Source: CAYSLU01 sp964431965 (GTDB lineage: Bacteria; Verrucomicrobiota; Kiritimatiellia; CAIKKV01; CAYSLU01). Taken from it: DNA of 55,868 bases. Shown one piece after another: positions 26,204-34,242 of the stretch. The notes under the pieces are model-generated. The model saw only the letters and a list, made by a program, of their open reading frames with translations. It was not told the DNA's origin and made no database searches. Both the position numbers and the translations under genes were made by a program. The first letter of the stretch is position 1, and every line of letters starts with the position of its first letter. The DNA lies in NCBI GenBank assembly GCA_964431965.1, contig CAYSLU010000025.1:1-55868 (forward strand). The letters are read 5' to 3'.

Positions 26204-26232
26204 TTCGATCCGAGCGGACTCGCCACTATAAT
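26204..26232 (+). promoter_or_regulatory. Putative helicase promoter with perfect -10
   Basis: TTCGAT at 26204-26209 and a perfect TATAAT at 26227-26232 have a 17-bp spacer. If used, the transcript has a leader of about 320 nt containing the inverted repeat pair. Confidence 0.4.
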
Positions 26233-26286
26233 GCAGTTCCCAGGCGGCATATCCAGAACTGTCGGCATCTCAACAGAATCGTTTCC

Positions 26287-26414
26287 GACAGGATGGACAG
26301 GATCTATGCGGATTTCCCTGGGATCGGTGGAGTGGAAAGACGATCGTGACGTCCAGTGGCGGTCTCCCACCGTCCGCAGCAGTAACAATCCCCTTGAATC
26401 CCGTCCATCCTGTC
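26287..26414. repeat. Inverted repeat pair in the helicase leader
   Basis: GACAGGATGGAC (26287-26298) and its exact reverse complement GTCCATCCTGTC (26403-26414) are 104 bp apart. The match extends to 16 of 17 bases when the flanking AGGAT/ATCCC is included. Each arm carries an internal ACAGGAT-type repetition. Confidence 0.6.
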
Positions 26415-26559
26415 AAAGAAGCGTCGCCCCAAGCCGGCATCCACGTGCATGCGACAGAGCGTCCAAGCCCCCACCGGCCGCTCGGTTCTGACTTCATCAT
26501 CGCTGCAAGAACTGCTACCCTCTGTCCCAGATCGAACCAGAAAGAACGGAGACCGACCG

Positions 26560-28107
26560 GTGCGAAGACTGATCAAGCGAATTCGCGGCAAGTTCAAGGA
26601 GCTGACGGGAGGAGCCGAGAAGGCCCCCGGCCAACCCCCTATCCCGGTCAGCACGCCGGCATCTGCCGGCCATGCGACGCGGCCGGCGCCCTCTCACGCT
26701 CCTGCCCGTCGACCCGATCGCCCGGCACCCGCCAATCACCCCCGACCGCCCCCGCCGGCCGCCGTGGCGCAACCCCGCCCCCCCTGGACCGTCGAGCAGT
26801 ATGTCGTCCCGCCCAAGGAAGGTGCGACCCGTTTCCACGACCTCGACCTGCCGCCGGAGATCCTGCATGCCGTGGCCGATCTGGGCTTTCAGTATTGCAC
26901 GCCCATCCAGGCCCAGATTCTCCCCAAGACCCTGATGGGGACCGACGCGGCCGGGCGCGCCCAGACCGGGACCGGCAAGACCGCCGCTTTTCTCATCAGC
27001 CTGTTTACCCACATGCTGCGAAACCCGCCGGCGGCGGGCCGGCGCCCGGGCTCTCCCCGCGCGCTGATCCTCGCCCCTACCCGCGAACTGGTCATCCAGA
27101 TCGCAAAGGAGGCGCAGGACATCGGTCGCTACTGCAATGCGACGGTCATCGCCGTTTTCGGGGGAATGGACTACGCCAAGCAGGAGCGCCAGCTGGCTGG
27201 CGTGCCCGTCGATGTCATGGTCGCCACGCCGGGCCGCCTGCTCGACTTCCACTCGCGGCACCATCTCCACCTAAACCACGTCGAGATCCTCGTGATCGAC
27301 GAAGCCGACCGGATGCTGGACATGGGGTTCATCCCGGACGTGCGCCGCATCGTCCACAGCACGCCGCCGAAGTCCCGGCGCCAGACGCTGCTGTTCAGCG
27401 CCACGCTCACGTCCGAGGTCCTGCGCCTCACTGCCCAGTGGACCCGGGACCCCGCCATGGTCGAAATCGAGCCCGAGCACGTCGCGGTCGATACGATCGA
27501 CCAGGTCGTCTACATCGTCACGGCCCGCGAGAAGTTCGCCCTGCTGTACAACCTGCTGACGCACCGATGCAAGCAGGCCGTGCTGATCTTCGCGAATCGC
27601 CGCGATGAAACCCGGCATCTGGCCGAGCGGCTGCGCGCCTACGGCATCCGATGCGCCATGCTGTCGGGGGAAGTCGCGCAGGAGCAGCGGCTGCGAACGC
27701 TGGAGGATTTCCGCGAGGGCCGGATCCAAGTCCTGGTCGCCACCGACGTAGCGGGCCGCGGCATCCACGTCGCCGGAATCGGCCACGTCATCAACTACAA
27801 CCTGCCCCACGACCCCGAGGACTACGTCCATCGCATCGGCCGAACGGGCCGGGCCGGAGCCAGCGGCACGTCGATCAGCTTCGCCTGCGAGGACGAGGCG
27901 TTCGCCATTCCGGAACTGGAGAAGTTCTTGGGACGCGACCTCGCGTGCATCCAGCCGGAGGACGAGCTGCTCAAGCCACCGCCCCCTCCGACCGGCCGCA
28001 TGCCCGATTCGCTCGAGCGGCGCACGGCCCGGCCGATGGGACGGCGTCCGCCGCCCCGCCGAGGCTCGGGCGGCCGATCGCCCCGCCGCTCGTCCGGCCC
28101 GCGCTAG
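26560..28107 (+). CDS. DEAD-box ATP-dependent RNA helicase
   Basis: GTG 26560 (GGAG seven bases upstream) gives 515 aa. The frame is open further upstream but not protein-like. After a basic start (RRLIKRIRGKFKEL) comes a Pro/Ala-rich linker, then the core: Q motif around FHDLDLPPEILHAVADLGF and TPIQAQ, motif I AQTGTGKT, Ia PTRELVIQI, Ib TPGRL, II VIDEADRMLDMGF, III SAT, IV LIFANRR, V ATDVAGRGIH, VI HRIGRTGRAG. The C-terminal tail is Pro/Arg/Gly-rich and probably binds RNA. It most resembles RhlB/RhlE-type helicases. Likely role: unwinding RNA in decay or ribosome assembly. Confidence 0.92.
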   Translation: MRRLIKRIRGKFKELTGGAEKAPGQPPIPVSTPASAGHATRPAPSHAPARRPDRPAPANHPRPPPPAAVAQPRPPWTVEQYVVPPKEGATRFHDLDLPPEILHAVADLGFQYCTPIQAQILPKTLMGTDAAGRAQTGTGKTAAFLISLFTHMLRNPPAAGRRPGSPRALILAPTRELVIQIAKEAQDIGRYCNATVIAVFGGMDYAKQERQLAGVPVDVMVATPGRLLDFHSRHHLHLNHVEILVIDEADRMLDMGFIPDVRRIVHSTPPKSRRQTLLFSATLTSEVLRLTAQWTRDPAMVEIEPEHVAVDTIDQVVYIVTAREKFALLYNLLTHRCKQAVLIFANRRDETRHLAERLRAYGIRCAMLSGEVAQEQRLRTLEDFREGRIQVLVATDVAGRGIHVAGIGHVINYNLPHDPEDYVHRIGRTGRAGASGTSISFACEDEAFAIPELEKFLGRDLACIQPEDELLKPPPPPTGRMPDSLERRTARPMGRRPPPRRGSGGRSPRRSSGPR

Positions 28108-28118
28108 CCGCCGGAGAA

Positions 28119-28145
28119 GGGGTGCCCGGAAATGGCAGGCACCCC
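28119..28145. terminator. Stem-loop between convergent helicase and mutL
   Basis: GGGGTGCC (28119-28126) and GGCACCCC (28138-28145) form a perfect 8-bp stem with an 11-nt loop, filling the 43-bp gap between the two stop codons. It could stop transcription from either side. Confidence 0.65.
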
Positions 28146-28150
28146 GATGG

Positions 28151-29989
28151 TCAGGTCCGGCCGAACTTGCGACTGAGTTCGCGGAACGACGTGAAGATCA
28201 GCGTGGGGCGGCCGTGCGGGCACGTGTAGGGCATCGTCGTCCCGGCGAGGTCAACGACCAGCTTCTCGATTTCCGCCAGCGTCAGGTGATCGCGAGCCTT
28301 GACCGATGCCTTGCAGGCCGCCTGGGCCACCACTTCCTCGGTCCACCGCGTGCGGCTGTCTCGTGCGCTCTCGTCTTCGAGGTTGTGCGCGAAGGCCTTC
28401 AGAAAGGCGAGCGGCTCGCCGGCCATGAAGAACGACGGAAGCGCATCGATCACAAACGAATCGCCGCCGAATTCGGCGACGCCGAACCCCATGTGCTTGA
28501 GGAGCTCCACGTTACGTCGCAGATGATCCGCCTCCCGGTGCGGAAGATCCAGAGTCTCGGGCACCAGCAGACCCTGGATCTCGACCTGATGATTGGCCAC
28601 GGCGGCGAGGTAGCGCTCGAACGTCACGCGCTCGTGGGCGGCGTGGGGATCCATCAGGACATAGCCGTCCTCGGTCTCCAGGACCACGTACAGGCCGCCG
28701 ATCTGCCCCAGCACCCGGCACCACGTCCACGGGCTGCCCGCCCCCTCGACTGCGCCGGCGCGCGCGGAATCCGCTGGCCCCGTCGCTCCAGCCGCTACGG
28801 TGTCCGGCGGCTCTCGCCCGACCTCCGGGCGCCCGCTCTCAGGCGGCAGCATTGGCAGGCGAGGGTACTTGAAGGACGGCATCCGCGGGATGTCCTGGAT
28901 CTCGATCAGCGGGGGAGATGAGTCGGGCCCCAGACGCCCGCTCGCGTCATGCTCGATGGGTGCCGGCCCCATCGCGTGAGTGATGTCGGCCGCATCCGAA
29001 GCCAGCGCGTGGCGGATGGCCTCGGTCACGGCCTCCCGCACGTCCGAGGGGCTCCGGAAGCGCACCTCCCGCTTGGTGGGATGTACGTTCACATCGACCA
29101 TCCCCGAGTCCATTTCGAGGAACAGGAAGAGCACCGGGAAGCGGTCGCGGGGCATGAGCGCCTGGTATCCCAGGCGAATCGCGGCGCCCACCACCGGAGC
29201 CGAGGCCGCCCGGCCGTTGATGAAGAGGAACTCCTCGCTGCGGTCCGCGCGGCTGGAGGCCGGAAGGCCCGCGTAGCCGGTGACGCGGACGCCGGCGAGC
29301 GAGTGATCGACGGGCCGGAGATTCCGCCTGTACTCGGGCCCGAACAGGTCCCGGATCCGGTCCTCCAGTCGGGCGCCGCCAGCTAGCTCATAGACCGGAC
29401 GGCCGTCCACCTTCAGGCTCATGCCGACGGCGGGGTGCGCCAGCGCGTGCACCAGGAATACCTGTCGGAGGTGAGTCATCTCGGTGTCAGCCGACCGAAG
29501 GAACTTCCGCCGGGCCGGCACATTGAAGAACAGGTCGCGCACCTCGATGGCCGTCCCGACCGGGCCGCCGATCTCACGTACGTCCTGCAGCTTGCCACCC
29601 GACATGAGCACGAGCGTGCCGGCCGGGGACGCGGCGTCGCACGTCTGCAGCGAGAAGCGGGCGACGGACGAGATCGCGGCCAGCGCCTCGCCCCGGAAGC
29701 CCAGGGTCGCGATGTGCTCGATGTCCTCGACGTCTCGGATCTTGCTGGTGGCATGCCGCTCGATGGAGAGCAGCGCGTCGTCCCGGTTCATTCCGACGCC
29801 GTTGTCGGATACCGCGATGAGCTTGCGCCCGCCAGCCGCTATTTCAACGCCGATCTGCGTCGCTCGGGCGTCGAGGGCGTTCTCAAGCAGTTCCTTGAGC
29901 ACCGACGCGGGGCGGTCCACCACCTCGCCGGCGGCGATCTTGTTGGCGACTTCGTCGGAGAGGACGCGGATGTGCCGGCCGGTGGACAT
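28151..29989 (-). CDS. mutL: DNA mismatch repair protein MutL
   Basis: Starting at ATG 29989 the protein is 612 aa. N-terminal GHKL ATPase motifs are intact: KIAAGEVVDRPASVLKELLENALDA, DNGVGM, ERHATSKI and TLGFRGEALAAI. The C-terminal domain has DPHAAHERVTFE, which fits the D-x-H-A-x2-E-x4-E endonuclease motif, plus ACKASVKARD and CPHGRP. This predicts a MutL with its own nicking activity, as in bacteria without MutH. It starts 8 bp after the toroid-protein gene, so it is probably carried on the same transcript as the envelope genes. mutS is not in the window. Confidence 0.94.
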   Translation of the reverse strand: MSTGRHIRVLSDEVANKIAAGEVVDRPASVLKELLENALDARATQIGVEIAAGGRKLIAVSDNGVGMNRDDALLSIERHATSKIRDVEDIEHIATLGFRGEALAAISSVARFSLQTCDAASPAGTLVLMSGGKLQDVREIGGPVGTAIEVRDLFFNVPARRKFLRSADTEMTHLRQVFLVHALAHPAVGMSLKVDGRPVYELAGGARLEDRIRDLFGPEYRRNLRPVDHSLAGVRVTGYAGLPASSRADRSEEFLFINGRAASAPVVGAAIRLGYQALMPRDRFPVLFLFLEMDSGMVDVNVHPTKREVRFRSPSDVREAVTEAIRHALASDAADITHAMGPAPIEHDASGRLGPDSSPPLIEIQDIPRMPSFKYPRLPMLPPESGRPEVGREPPDTVAAGATGPADSARAGAVEGAGSPWTWCRVLGQIGGLYVVLETEDGYVLMDPHAAHERVTFERYLAAVANHQVEIQGLLVPETLDLPHREADHLRRNVELLKHMGFGVAEFGGDSFVIDALPSFFMAGEPLAFLKAFAHNLEDESARDSRTRWTEEVVAQAACKASVKARDHLTLAEIEKLVVDLAGTTMPYTCPHGRPTLIFTSFRELSRKFGRT

Positions 29990-29997
29990 TCTCGGGC

Positions 29998-31521
29998 TCA
30001 GGTAACGTCCACGACGACATCGTCGTCGGATGTGGCCTTGACCGGGGCTGCGTCTTCGACCTTCTGGTAAGTCGGGAGGTGCCGATAGTAGACTTCGAGC
30101 ATGAGCACGCAGAGCGTCGTCGTGTAGACGGGGCCGCCGTGATCGCCGCCCTCCCAGTGACCGTCTTCCATCTGCGCGGTCGTAAGCTCCTTCGAGAACA
30201 CCTTGTTCCAGGCGTTCCACCGGTCGCCGCCGTCGTGGAACTTGGTTTGCGTCAGGTAGTACCAACCATACACGTTGTTCTTGCCCCGGCCCTTCTCCGC
30301 CGGCGTTTCCTTGCTCCACTTCATGAGGAACGGATCGAGAAACGTCAAGCCGGCACGAACCTCCGGCCCCTTGTTGTGGCCGTAGAGTTGCAGGCAGAGC
30401 GTGCCCACGCCCGTCATCGTCCACGTCGATCCGCCGTGCGCGTTGCCTTCGCCGCTGTACCCGAACCCGCCGCGGACGGGATCGAACGCGACGTTCCGCA
30501 GCCAGAGAGTGCCCTTCTCGATCGACTTCTCCAGGCCCGGGTTCTGGAGGCCGGCCATCTTCCCGGCCTTCAGCGCCTGGAACTGCCAGCCGGCGACGGA
30601 GGTATCCCATCGGGGCACCTTGCCGTAGTTGTAGTTGTACCCGCCGCCATCCTGCTGCCCTTGAATAATGATCTCCAAAGCCTTCTCAGCCGAGTCGCGG
30701 ATCGCAATGATCTTCGTCATGGCATAGGCCTCGCACATGGCGTAGGCGGCAATGCCGTGGGCATAGCCGTTGCCCGAGTAGGCCGCGGTCTTCCCCTGCT
30801 GGCGCCCGATCAGGTACTTGATCGCCTTCTCCACGGTGGCGCCGAACTCGGCGGAGGCCGGGGTTTCCCCGTGCCCGAGGTAGCACAGGAGGGCGAAGCC
30901 GGTCATCGCCGACGCCTCTTCGCCGGGCCACGAGCCGTCATCCTTCTGGTTCTTCTTGAGCCAGCGGAGCGCCCGGAGGACGGCGTCCTCGGTTTCCTGG
31001 GTCCCCTTGTGGGCCCGCAAGGCGGTCGCGCGTGCGCCGGCGGAGCCCCGGTTGCCGTACAGGCCGCGCATGATGAGCGGGCTCTTGGTCATGACCGGCG
31101 CCATGGTCACCAGCGGCGCATCCGACGCCGGCGCATCCGCGCCAATTCCCGCCTCCGACGATCCGAATGTGGGCTGATCGACCGGCGTGCTGATCGCCAC
31201 GTCGGACTCCGGCAGCTCCCGATCGATCGGCGGCTCCTCGGGCAGATCCTTGAGCACGTCGTCCATCTTGACGTTCTCCGGATTCATCACGGTTATCTCA
31301 ACCGCGCGGTCCTGGGTAATGCTCGATGACTTCATGCTGCACAGCGCAGCCACAATGGCCCCGGTCAGAATGAGGGATATGCTCGATGGCCCGAAGATCC
31401 GCTCCAAGGCCATGACGGCATACTTGCGGTCACCGGAATCCCTCGGCGCGCTCAAGCCGCGGATAATACGCCGCACGCGTTCGCGCAGCGTGTGCGACTG
31501 CATGGAGAATACGTCTTTCAT
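29998..31521 (-). CDS. Membrane-anchored alpha/alpha-toroid (prenyltransferase/squalene-oxidase repeat) protein
   Basis: ATG 31521 gives 507 aa. Residues 1-45 are basic and cytoplasmic, a single membrane segment lies at about 47-62 (SSISLILTGAIVAALC), and an acidic/Pro-rich linker follows (LPEEPPIDRELPESDVA). From about residue 150 come toroid repeats with QW-like units: KNQKDDGSWPGE, QGQQDGGGYNYNYG, AGWQFQALKAG, AQMEDGHWEGG. No DXDD cyclase motif is present in a catalytic context, so it is not a terpene cyclase. The start is limited by a promoter whose -10 lies at 31555-31560, which excludes the ATG at 31581. It follows exbB-exbD-exbD, and its layout resembles a TonB-type transducer. An alternative start is ATG 31503. 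Confidence 0.8.
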   Translation of the reverse strand: MKDVFSMQSHTLRERVRRIIRGLSAPRDSGDRKYAVMALERIFGPSSISLILTGAIVAALCSMKSSSITQDRAVEITVMNPENVKMDDVLKDLPEEPPIDRELPESDVAISTPVDQPTFGSSEAGIGADAPASDAPLVTMAPVMTKSPLIMRGLYGNRGSAGARATALRAHKGTQETEDAVLRALRWLKKNQKDDGSWPGEEASAMTGFALLCYLGHGETPASAEFGATVEKAIKYLIGRQQGKTAAYSGNGYAHGIAAYAMCEAYAMTKIIAIRDSAEKALEIIIQGQQDGGGYNYNYGKVPRWDTSVAGWQFQALKAGKMAGLQNPGLEKSIEKGTLWLRNVAFDPVRGGFGYSGEGNAHGGSTWTMTGVGTLCLQLYGHNKGPEVRAGLTFLDPFLMKWSKETPAEKGRGKNNVYGWYYLTQTKFHDGGDRWNAWNKVFSKELTTAQMEDGHWEGGDHGGPVYTTTLCVLMLEVYYRHLPTYQKVEDAAPVKATSDDDVVVDVT

Positions 31522-31554
31522 GGATCCACACCCGTCCAGCGCCGGACTGCTGCA

Positions 31555-31583
31555 ATTATACCCTGGGCCACGACCCGCCACAA
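31555..31583 (-). promoter_or_regulatory. Promoter of the toroid gene and mutL
   Basis: On the minus strand TTGTGG (31583-31578) and a perfect TATAAT (31560-31555) are 17 bp apart. The start would be near 31548, about 27 nt before ATG 31521. The -35 lies within the 70-bp gap after the second exbD gene. Confidence 0.6.
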
Positions 31584-31590
31584 CCGCGCG

Positions 31591-31998
31591 TTACAGGCTG
31601 AGCACCGACAGGTTCGTCAGCTTCGACTTGGCGCACAGGTCCAGAATCCGAACCAGGGACTCGTGGCGCGAGTCCGCCGCGCACTTGATCAATACCGTTT
31701 GCGTCTGGCTGAGCGCCGCAAGCCGCGTCAGCATGTTGTCAAGCGTGCTCATGCTCACCGCCCGGCCGTTGAGCGTCACGCCATCAGCGAACACACTGAT
31801 GGTCAGCATGTCATCCACCTTCTCGATCGGCGGCTTGGTTGGGTCGGGCTGGGGCCGGCTCACGTCCAGCTGGGAGACGACATCCTCCGGCTTGATGGAA
31901 AACAGGAAGAAGATCAGCAGCTGGAAGACGACGTCGATCATCGGCGTCATCGGCAGCGCGCACTCATCGGCCATCTTCTTGCGCTCACGTCTGGGCAT
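31591..31998 (-). CDS. exbD: ExbD/TolR-family protein
   Basis: This 135-aa protein has one membrane helix at about residues 22-36. The conserved proton-path Asp is D22 in MTPMIDVVFQLLIFFLF. A periplasmic domain follows (ADGVTLNGRAV, TVLIKCAADSRHESLVRILDLCAKSKLTNL). ExbD works with ExbB as a proton-driven motor in the inner membrane. It lies 3 bp after the other exbD gene and before the toroid gene. Two unlike ExbD subunits next to one ExbB suggests a mixed complex. Whether it serves TonB-dependent transport, Tol-Pal-like division or another task cannot be told from sequence. Confidence 0.9.
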   Translation of the reverse strand: MPRRERKKMADECALPMTPMIDVVFQLLIFFLFSIKPEDVVSQLDVSRPQPDPTKPPIEKVDDMLTISVFADGVTLNGRAVSMSTLDNMLTRLAALSQTQTVLIKCAADSRHESLVRILDLCAKSKLTNLSVLSL

Positions 31999-32001
31999 AT
32001 G

Positions 32002-32427
32002 TCACCGGGGTGCCTCTTGCTTCATAGCCGCGAACTTGATCCGCCAGAGCCCGATGCTCGAGCAGGCATCCATGACCCGGCGCACGTCCTCATGCCGGGC
32101 ATCGGAGTCCGCGCGAACGACCACGGGAATGCCGAAGCCGGAGCGCTGCACGGCAGAGTACATGAGGCCCTGCAGCTGGGACTGGCTCAGGCGGTTCCGC
32201 CCGATCATGATGCGGCCCTTCCGGTCCACCTCGATGATGACGGTGCGCGGGTCCTTCTGATCCTCGACGGCCGGGCCGTGCGGCGCCATGGCCAGCCGGA
32301 TGTCCTCGTTGATCTGATCCTTGTCCACCTTGAAGGTGACCAGGAAGAAGATCATGAGCTGGAACACGACGTCGATCATCGGCGTCATGTTCATCCCTGG
32401 CTCGTCCTGCGTCCGGCGTCTGCTCAT
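32002..32427 (-). CDS. exbD: ExbD/TolR-family protein (second copy)
   Basis: The 141-aa protein has one membrane helix with the conserved Asp at D19 (MNMTPMIDVVFQLMIFFLVTF). Its periplasmic domain differs clearly from the neighbouring paralog: RTVIIEVDRKGRIMIGRNRLS and PVVVRADSDARHEDVRRVMDACSSIGLWRIKFA. The start is 21 bp after exbB. The order exbB-exbD-exbD recurs in PVC-group envelope clusters. Paralog divergence suggests distinct partners for each periplasmic domain. Confidence 0.9.
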   Translation of the reverse strand: MSRRRTQDEPGMNMTPMIDVVFQLMIFFLVTFKVDKDQINEDIRLAMAPHGPAVEDQKDPRTVIIEVDRKGRIMIGRNRLSQSQLQGLMYSAVQRSGFGIPVVVRADSDARHEDVRRVMDACSSIGLWRIKFAAMKQEAPR

Positions 32428-32448
32428 CGATGCGGCCTCCGGATCGCC

Positions 32449-33324
32449 TTACTCGGACACCACTTCCACGTGCCGCAGGTCCTTGATCAGCTCAAGTGTG
32501 ATCGCTTCCATCCGAAGGATCAGCCGATTGGCGCTGTTGCGGAAATAGTAGAAGAACGAGACCGCCGGGATCGCCACGCCCAGGCCCGCCGCTGTCGTAT
32601 ACAGCGCCTGGGCGATGTTCAGGGCCAGCAGCGAGGTCTGCACGGCGCCGCCGCCTGTGGCCAGCGTCGCGAACGCCCATATCATGCCCTGCACGGTGCC
32701 GAGCAGGCCCAGCATCGGTGCCAAGTTCGATATGACGTTGAGATAGTTGATCCGCTGCATGAGGTTCTCGCTCTCCAGATCCGCCGCCACGCCGACCGCC
32801 TCCTGGATGGTGTCAAATCCCTCTTCGACGTGGCTGAAGCCGGCCGAGAGAATGTTCGCCATGGGCCCGGGCTCGTCCTCGCAACTCTTGAGCGCCTTCG
32901 CCACGTCGCCCTGCTGCATGGCCTCGGACACCTTGTCGATCAACGTCTGCGGCATAACCTTCTTGATGCGGACCGTGATGAAGCAGTCGACCGTGAACCA
33001 GATCAGCCCGATCAACGTGGCCAGGAGGCCCAGCCAGTCCAGAATCCCCCAGATCCCGCTGCCCGTCACCACGGTCATGAAGGCCATGTTGTTCTTGGAG
33101 GCGGCCGCTGCCTCGGCCTTCTTGACATCCGGCTGAAGCTCCGCAGCCGGCTTCGCTGCGGCCGGCGCCTCAGCCGGCGCCGCAGCCGGGGCCGCCGGTG
33201 CAGCAACGGCCGCCGGCGCCGCGTCCGCCGCAGCAGGCGCCTCGCCCTGCGCATATGTCATGGCCGTTCCCAGAACCAGCCCCGCAACTCCGGCCGCCAT
33301 CAGCACCCACATCCACTTGCGCAT
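32449..33324 (-). CDS. exbB: ExbB/MotA/TolQ proton channel protein
   Basis: This 291-aa protein has an N-terminal signal or first helix (MRKWMWVLMAAGVAGLVLG), then an Ala/Pro-rich stretch to about residue 70, and the three core helices. The first core helix is WGILDWLGLLATLIGLIWFTV. The last two are in the typical motif region: NVISNLAPMLGLLGTVQGMIWAF and SLLALNIAQALYTTAAGLGVAIPAVSFFYYF. The periplasmic Ala/Pro-rich leader is longer than in E. coli ExbB. It pairs with the two following exbD genes as the motor of the cluster. Confidence 0.92.
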   Translation of the reverse strand: MRKWMWVLMAAGVAGLVLGTAMTYAQGEAPAAADAAPAAVAAPAAPAAAPAEAPAAAKPAAELQPDVKKAEAAAASKNNMAFMTVVTGSGIWGILDWLGLLATLIGLIWFTVDCFITVRIKKVMPQTLIDKVSEAMQQGDVAKALKSCEDEPGPMANILSAGFSHVEEGFDTIQEAVGVAADLESENLMQRINYLNVISNLAPMLGLLGTVQGMIWAFATLATGGGAVQTSLLALNIAQALYTTAAGLGVAIPAVSFFYYFRNSANRLILRMEAITLELIKDLRHVEVVSE

Positions 33325-33385
33325 CGCCGTCCTCCGTCAGCGCCCGGATCCCACTGCCCGGGCTTGATTACCACCGCACATCCCG

Positions 33386-34183
33386 TCAGTTTCCGGACTG
33401 AAGCTTCTGGGCCCACACGCTCTTCGGGTAGTCCGTCGCGAGCTTCTTCTTGTACTCGGCCGAGCGCGCATCGCGCAACTCGTCCATGCACTGGGCGGCC
33501 TTGAAGAGGGCCTCGGGCTGGACTTCTTTCACCTGCTCGTACAGAACGACCGTCCGCAGGTAATCCATCAGCGCGTCAAACGCGTTGCCCTTGGCCTTGT
33601 TCATGTTGCCGCGCGCCACCTGCGCGGACGCCGCTTCCTCGCGCGAGCCCGTCCCGATCACCTTGTCCAGCTCCGTCTGCAGCGAGTCGTAGCGCTGGGC
33701 GCCCGTCAGCGCCTCCCAGAACCGCTTCCGAACCTCCAGGGGCTTCTCCAGGGGGACGCCACTCTTGAACAGTTCTTCGTACGCGGTCACCGCCTTGCCG
33801 AACTCCTTCTTCCGGATGTAGGCCTGCCCCAGCAAGTCTCGGGCCTTCGTGTCCCACTGCATCATCTCGCAATCGGTTACGATCTTATCGAGCATCGGGA
33901 TGGCTTGGTCGACCTGACCGTCCGCCACAAGCCGGGCGGCCGCGTCGAACTCGGGAGGCTTGGCGACCTCGACCCGATCCACCCGGGCGCGGGGAAAGGT
34001 CATCTGCGTGCCTTCCTGATCCACAACGTATTCCTGCGTGGACCGCTTCCACCGAATGGTGCCGCGAACCGGAGCTCCTTCCTTCGGGAAAAGCGTGTCG
34101 GCTTCAACCGGCAGGCCGGCCGCCAGACACCCCAGCAGGCACAGCGACCGCATCGTCCACCGCGAACGGCTTATGTAGTTCAT
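33386..34183 (-). CDS. Secreted TPR-like protein of the Exb cluster
   Basis: ATG 34183, with GGAAAGGAAGAGG just before it, gives 265 aa. A signal peptide covers residues about 1-28 (RSLCLLGCLAAGLPVEA). A short beta-like domain follows (RGTIRWKRSTQEYVVDQEGTQMTF), then TPR-like helix pairs from about residue 75 (FDAAARLVADGQVDQAIPMLDKI, AYIRKKEFGKAVTAYEELF). The product is expected in the periplasm. It lies 61 bp before exbB and 59 bp after the large TPR gene. Function unknown; probably a scaffold for the Exb complex or its partners. Confidence 0.8.
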   Translation of the reverse strand: MNYISRSRWTMRSLCLLGCLAAGLPVEADTLFPKEGAPVRGTIRWKRSTQEYVVDQEGTQMTFPRARVDRVEVAKPPEFDAAARLVADGQVDQAIPMLDKIVTDCEMMQWDTKARDLLGQAYIRKKEFGKAVTAYEELFKSGVPLEKPLEVRKRFWEALTGAQRYDSLQTELDKVIGTGSREEAASAQVARGNMNKAKGNAFDALMDYLRTVVLYEQVKEVQPEALFKAAQCMDELRDARSAEYKKKLATDYPKSVWAQKLQSGN

Positions 34184-34242
34184 CCTCTTCCTTTCCGATG
34201 TGCCCGCACCCCACCCAAGCGCGGCATACTCTAACACCAATC

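Larger units (their letters stand above)
26151..26559. other. 409-bp gene-free region upstream of the RNA helicase
   Basis: No convincing gene is present on either strand; the open frames here are short and low in protein-like composition. The region holds a TATAAT box (26227-26232) with a weak upstream hexamer, and a pair of inverted 12-bp repeats at 26287-26298 and 26403-26414. It separates the divergent GH95 and helicase genes. Confidence 0.6.

Noticed and set aside
24597..26231. Long plus-strand open frame over the GH95 gene
   Set aside because: Antisense to a clear GH95-like protein; the translation is Arg/Pro-rich without any motif, as expected from GC-rich shadow frames.
26151..26559. 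Riboswitch in the helicase leader
   Set aside because: No match by eye to known riboswitch cores; only an inverted repeat pair is visible.
29998..31521. Squalene-hopene cyclase or prenyltransferase activity
   Set aside because: The toroid repeats match the fold, but no DXDD motif or metal-binding cluster is seen, and the protein is membrane-anchored next to Exb genes.
31522..31581. Earlier ATG start of the toroid protein
   Set aside because: It lies upstream of, and overlaps, the TTGTGG-17-TATAAT promoter, and lacks a ribosome binding site.
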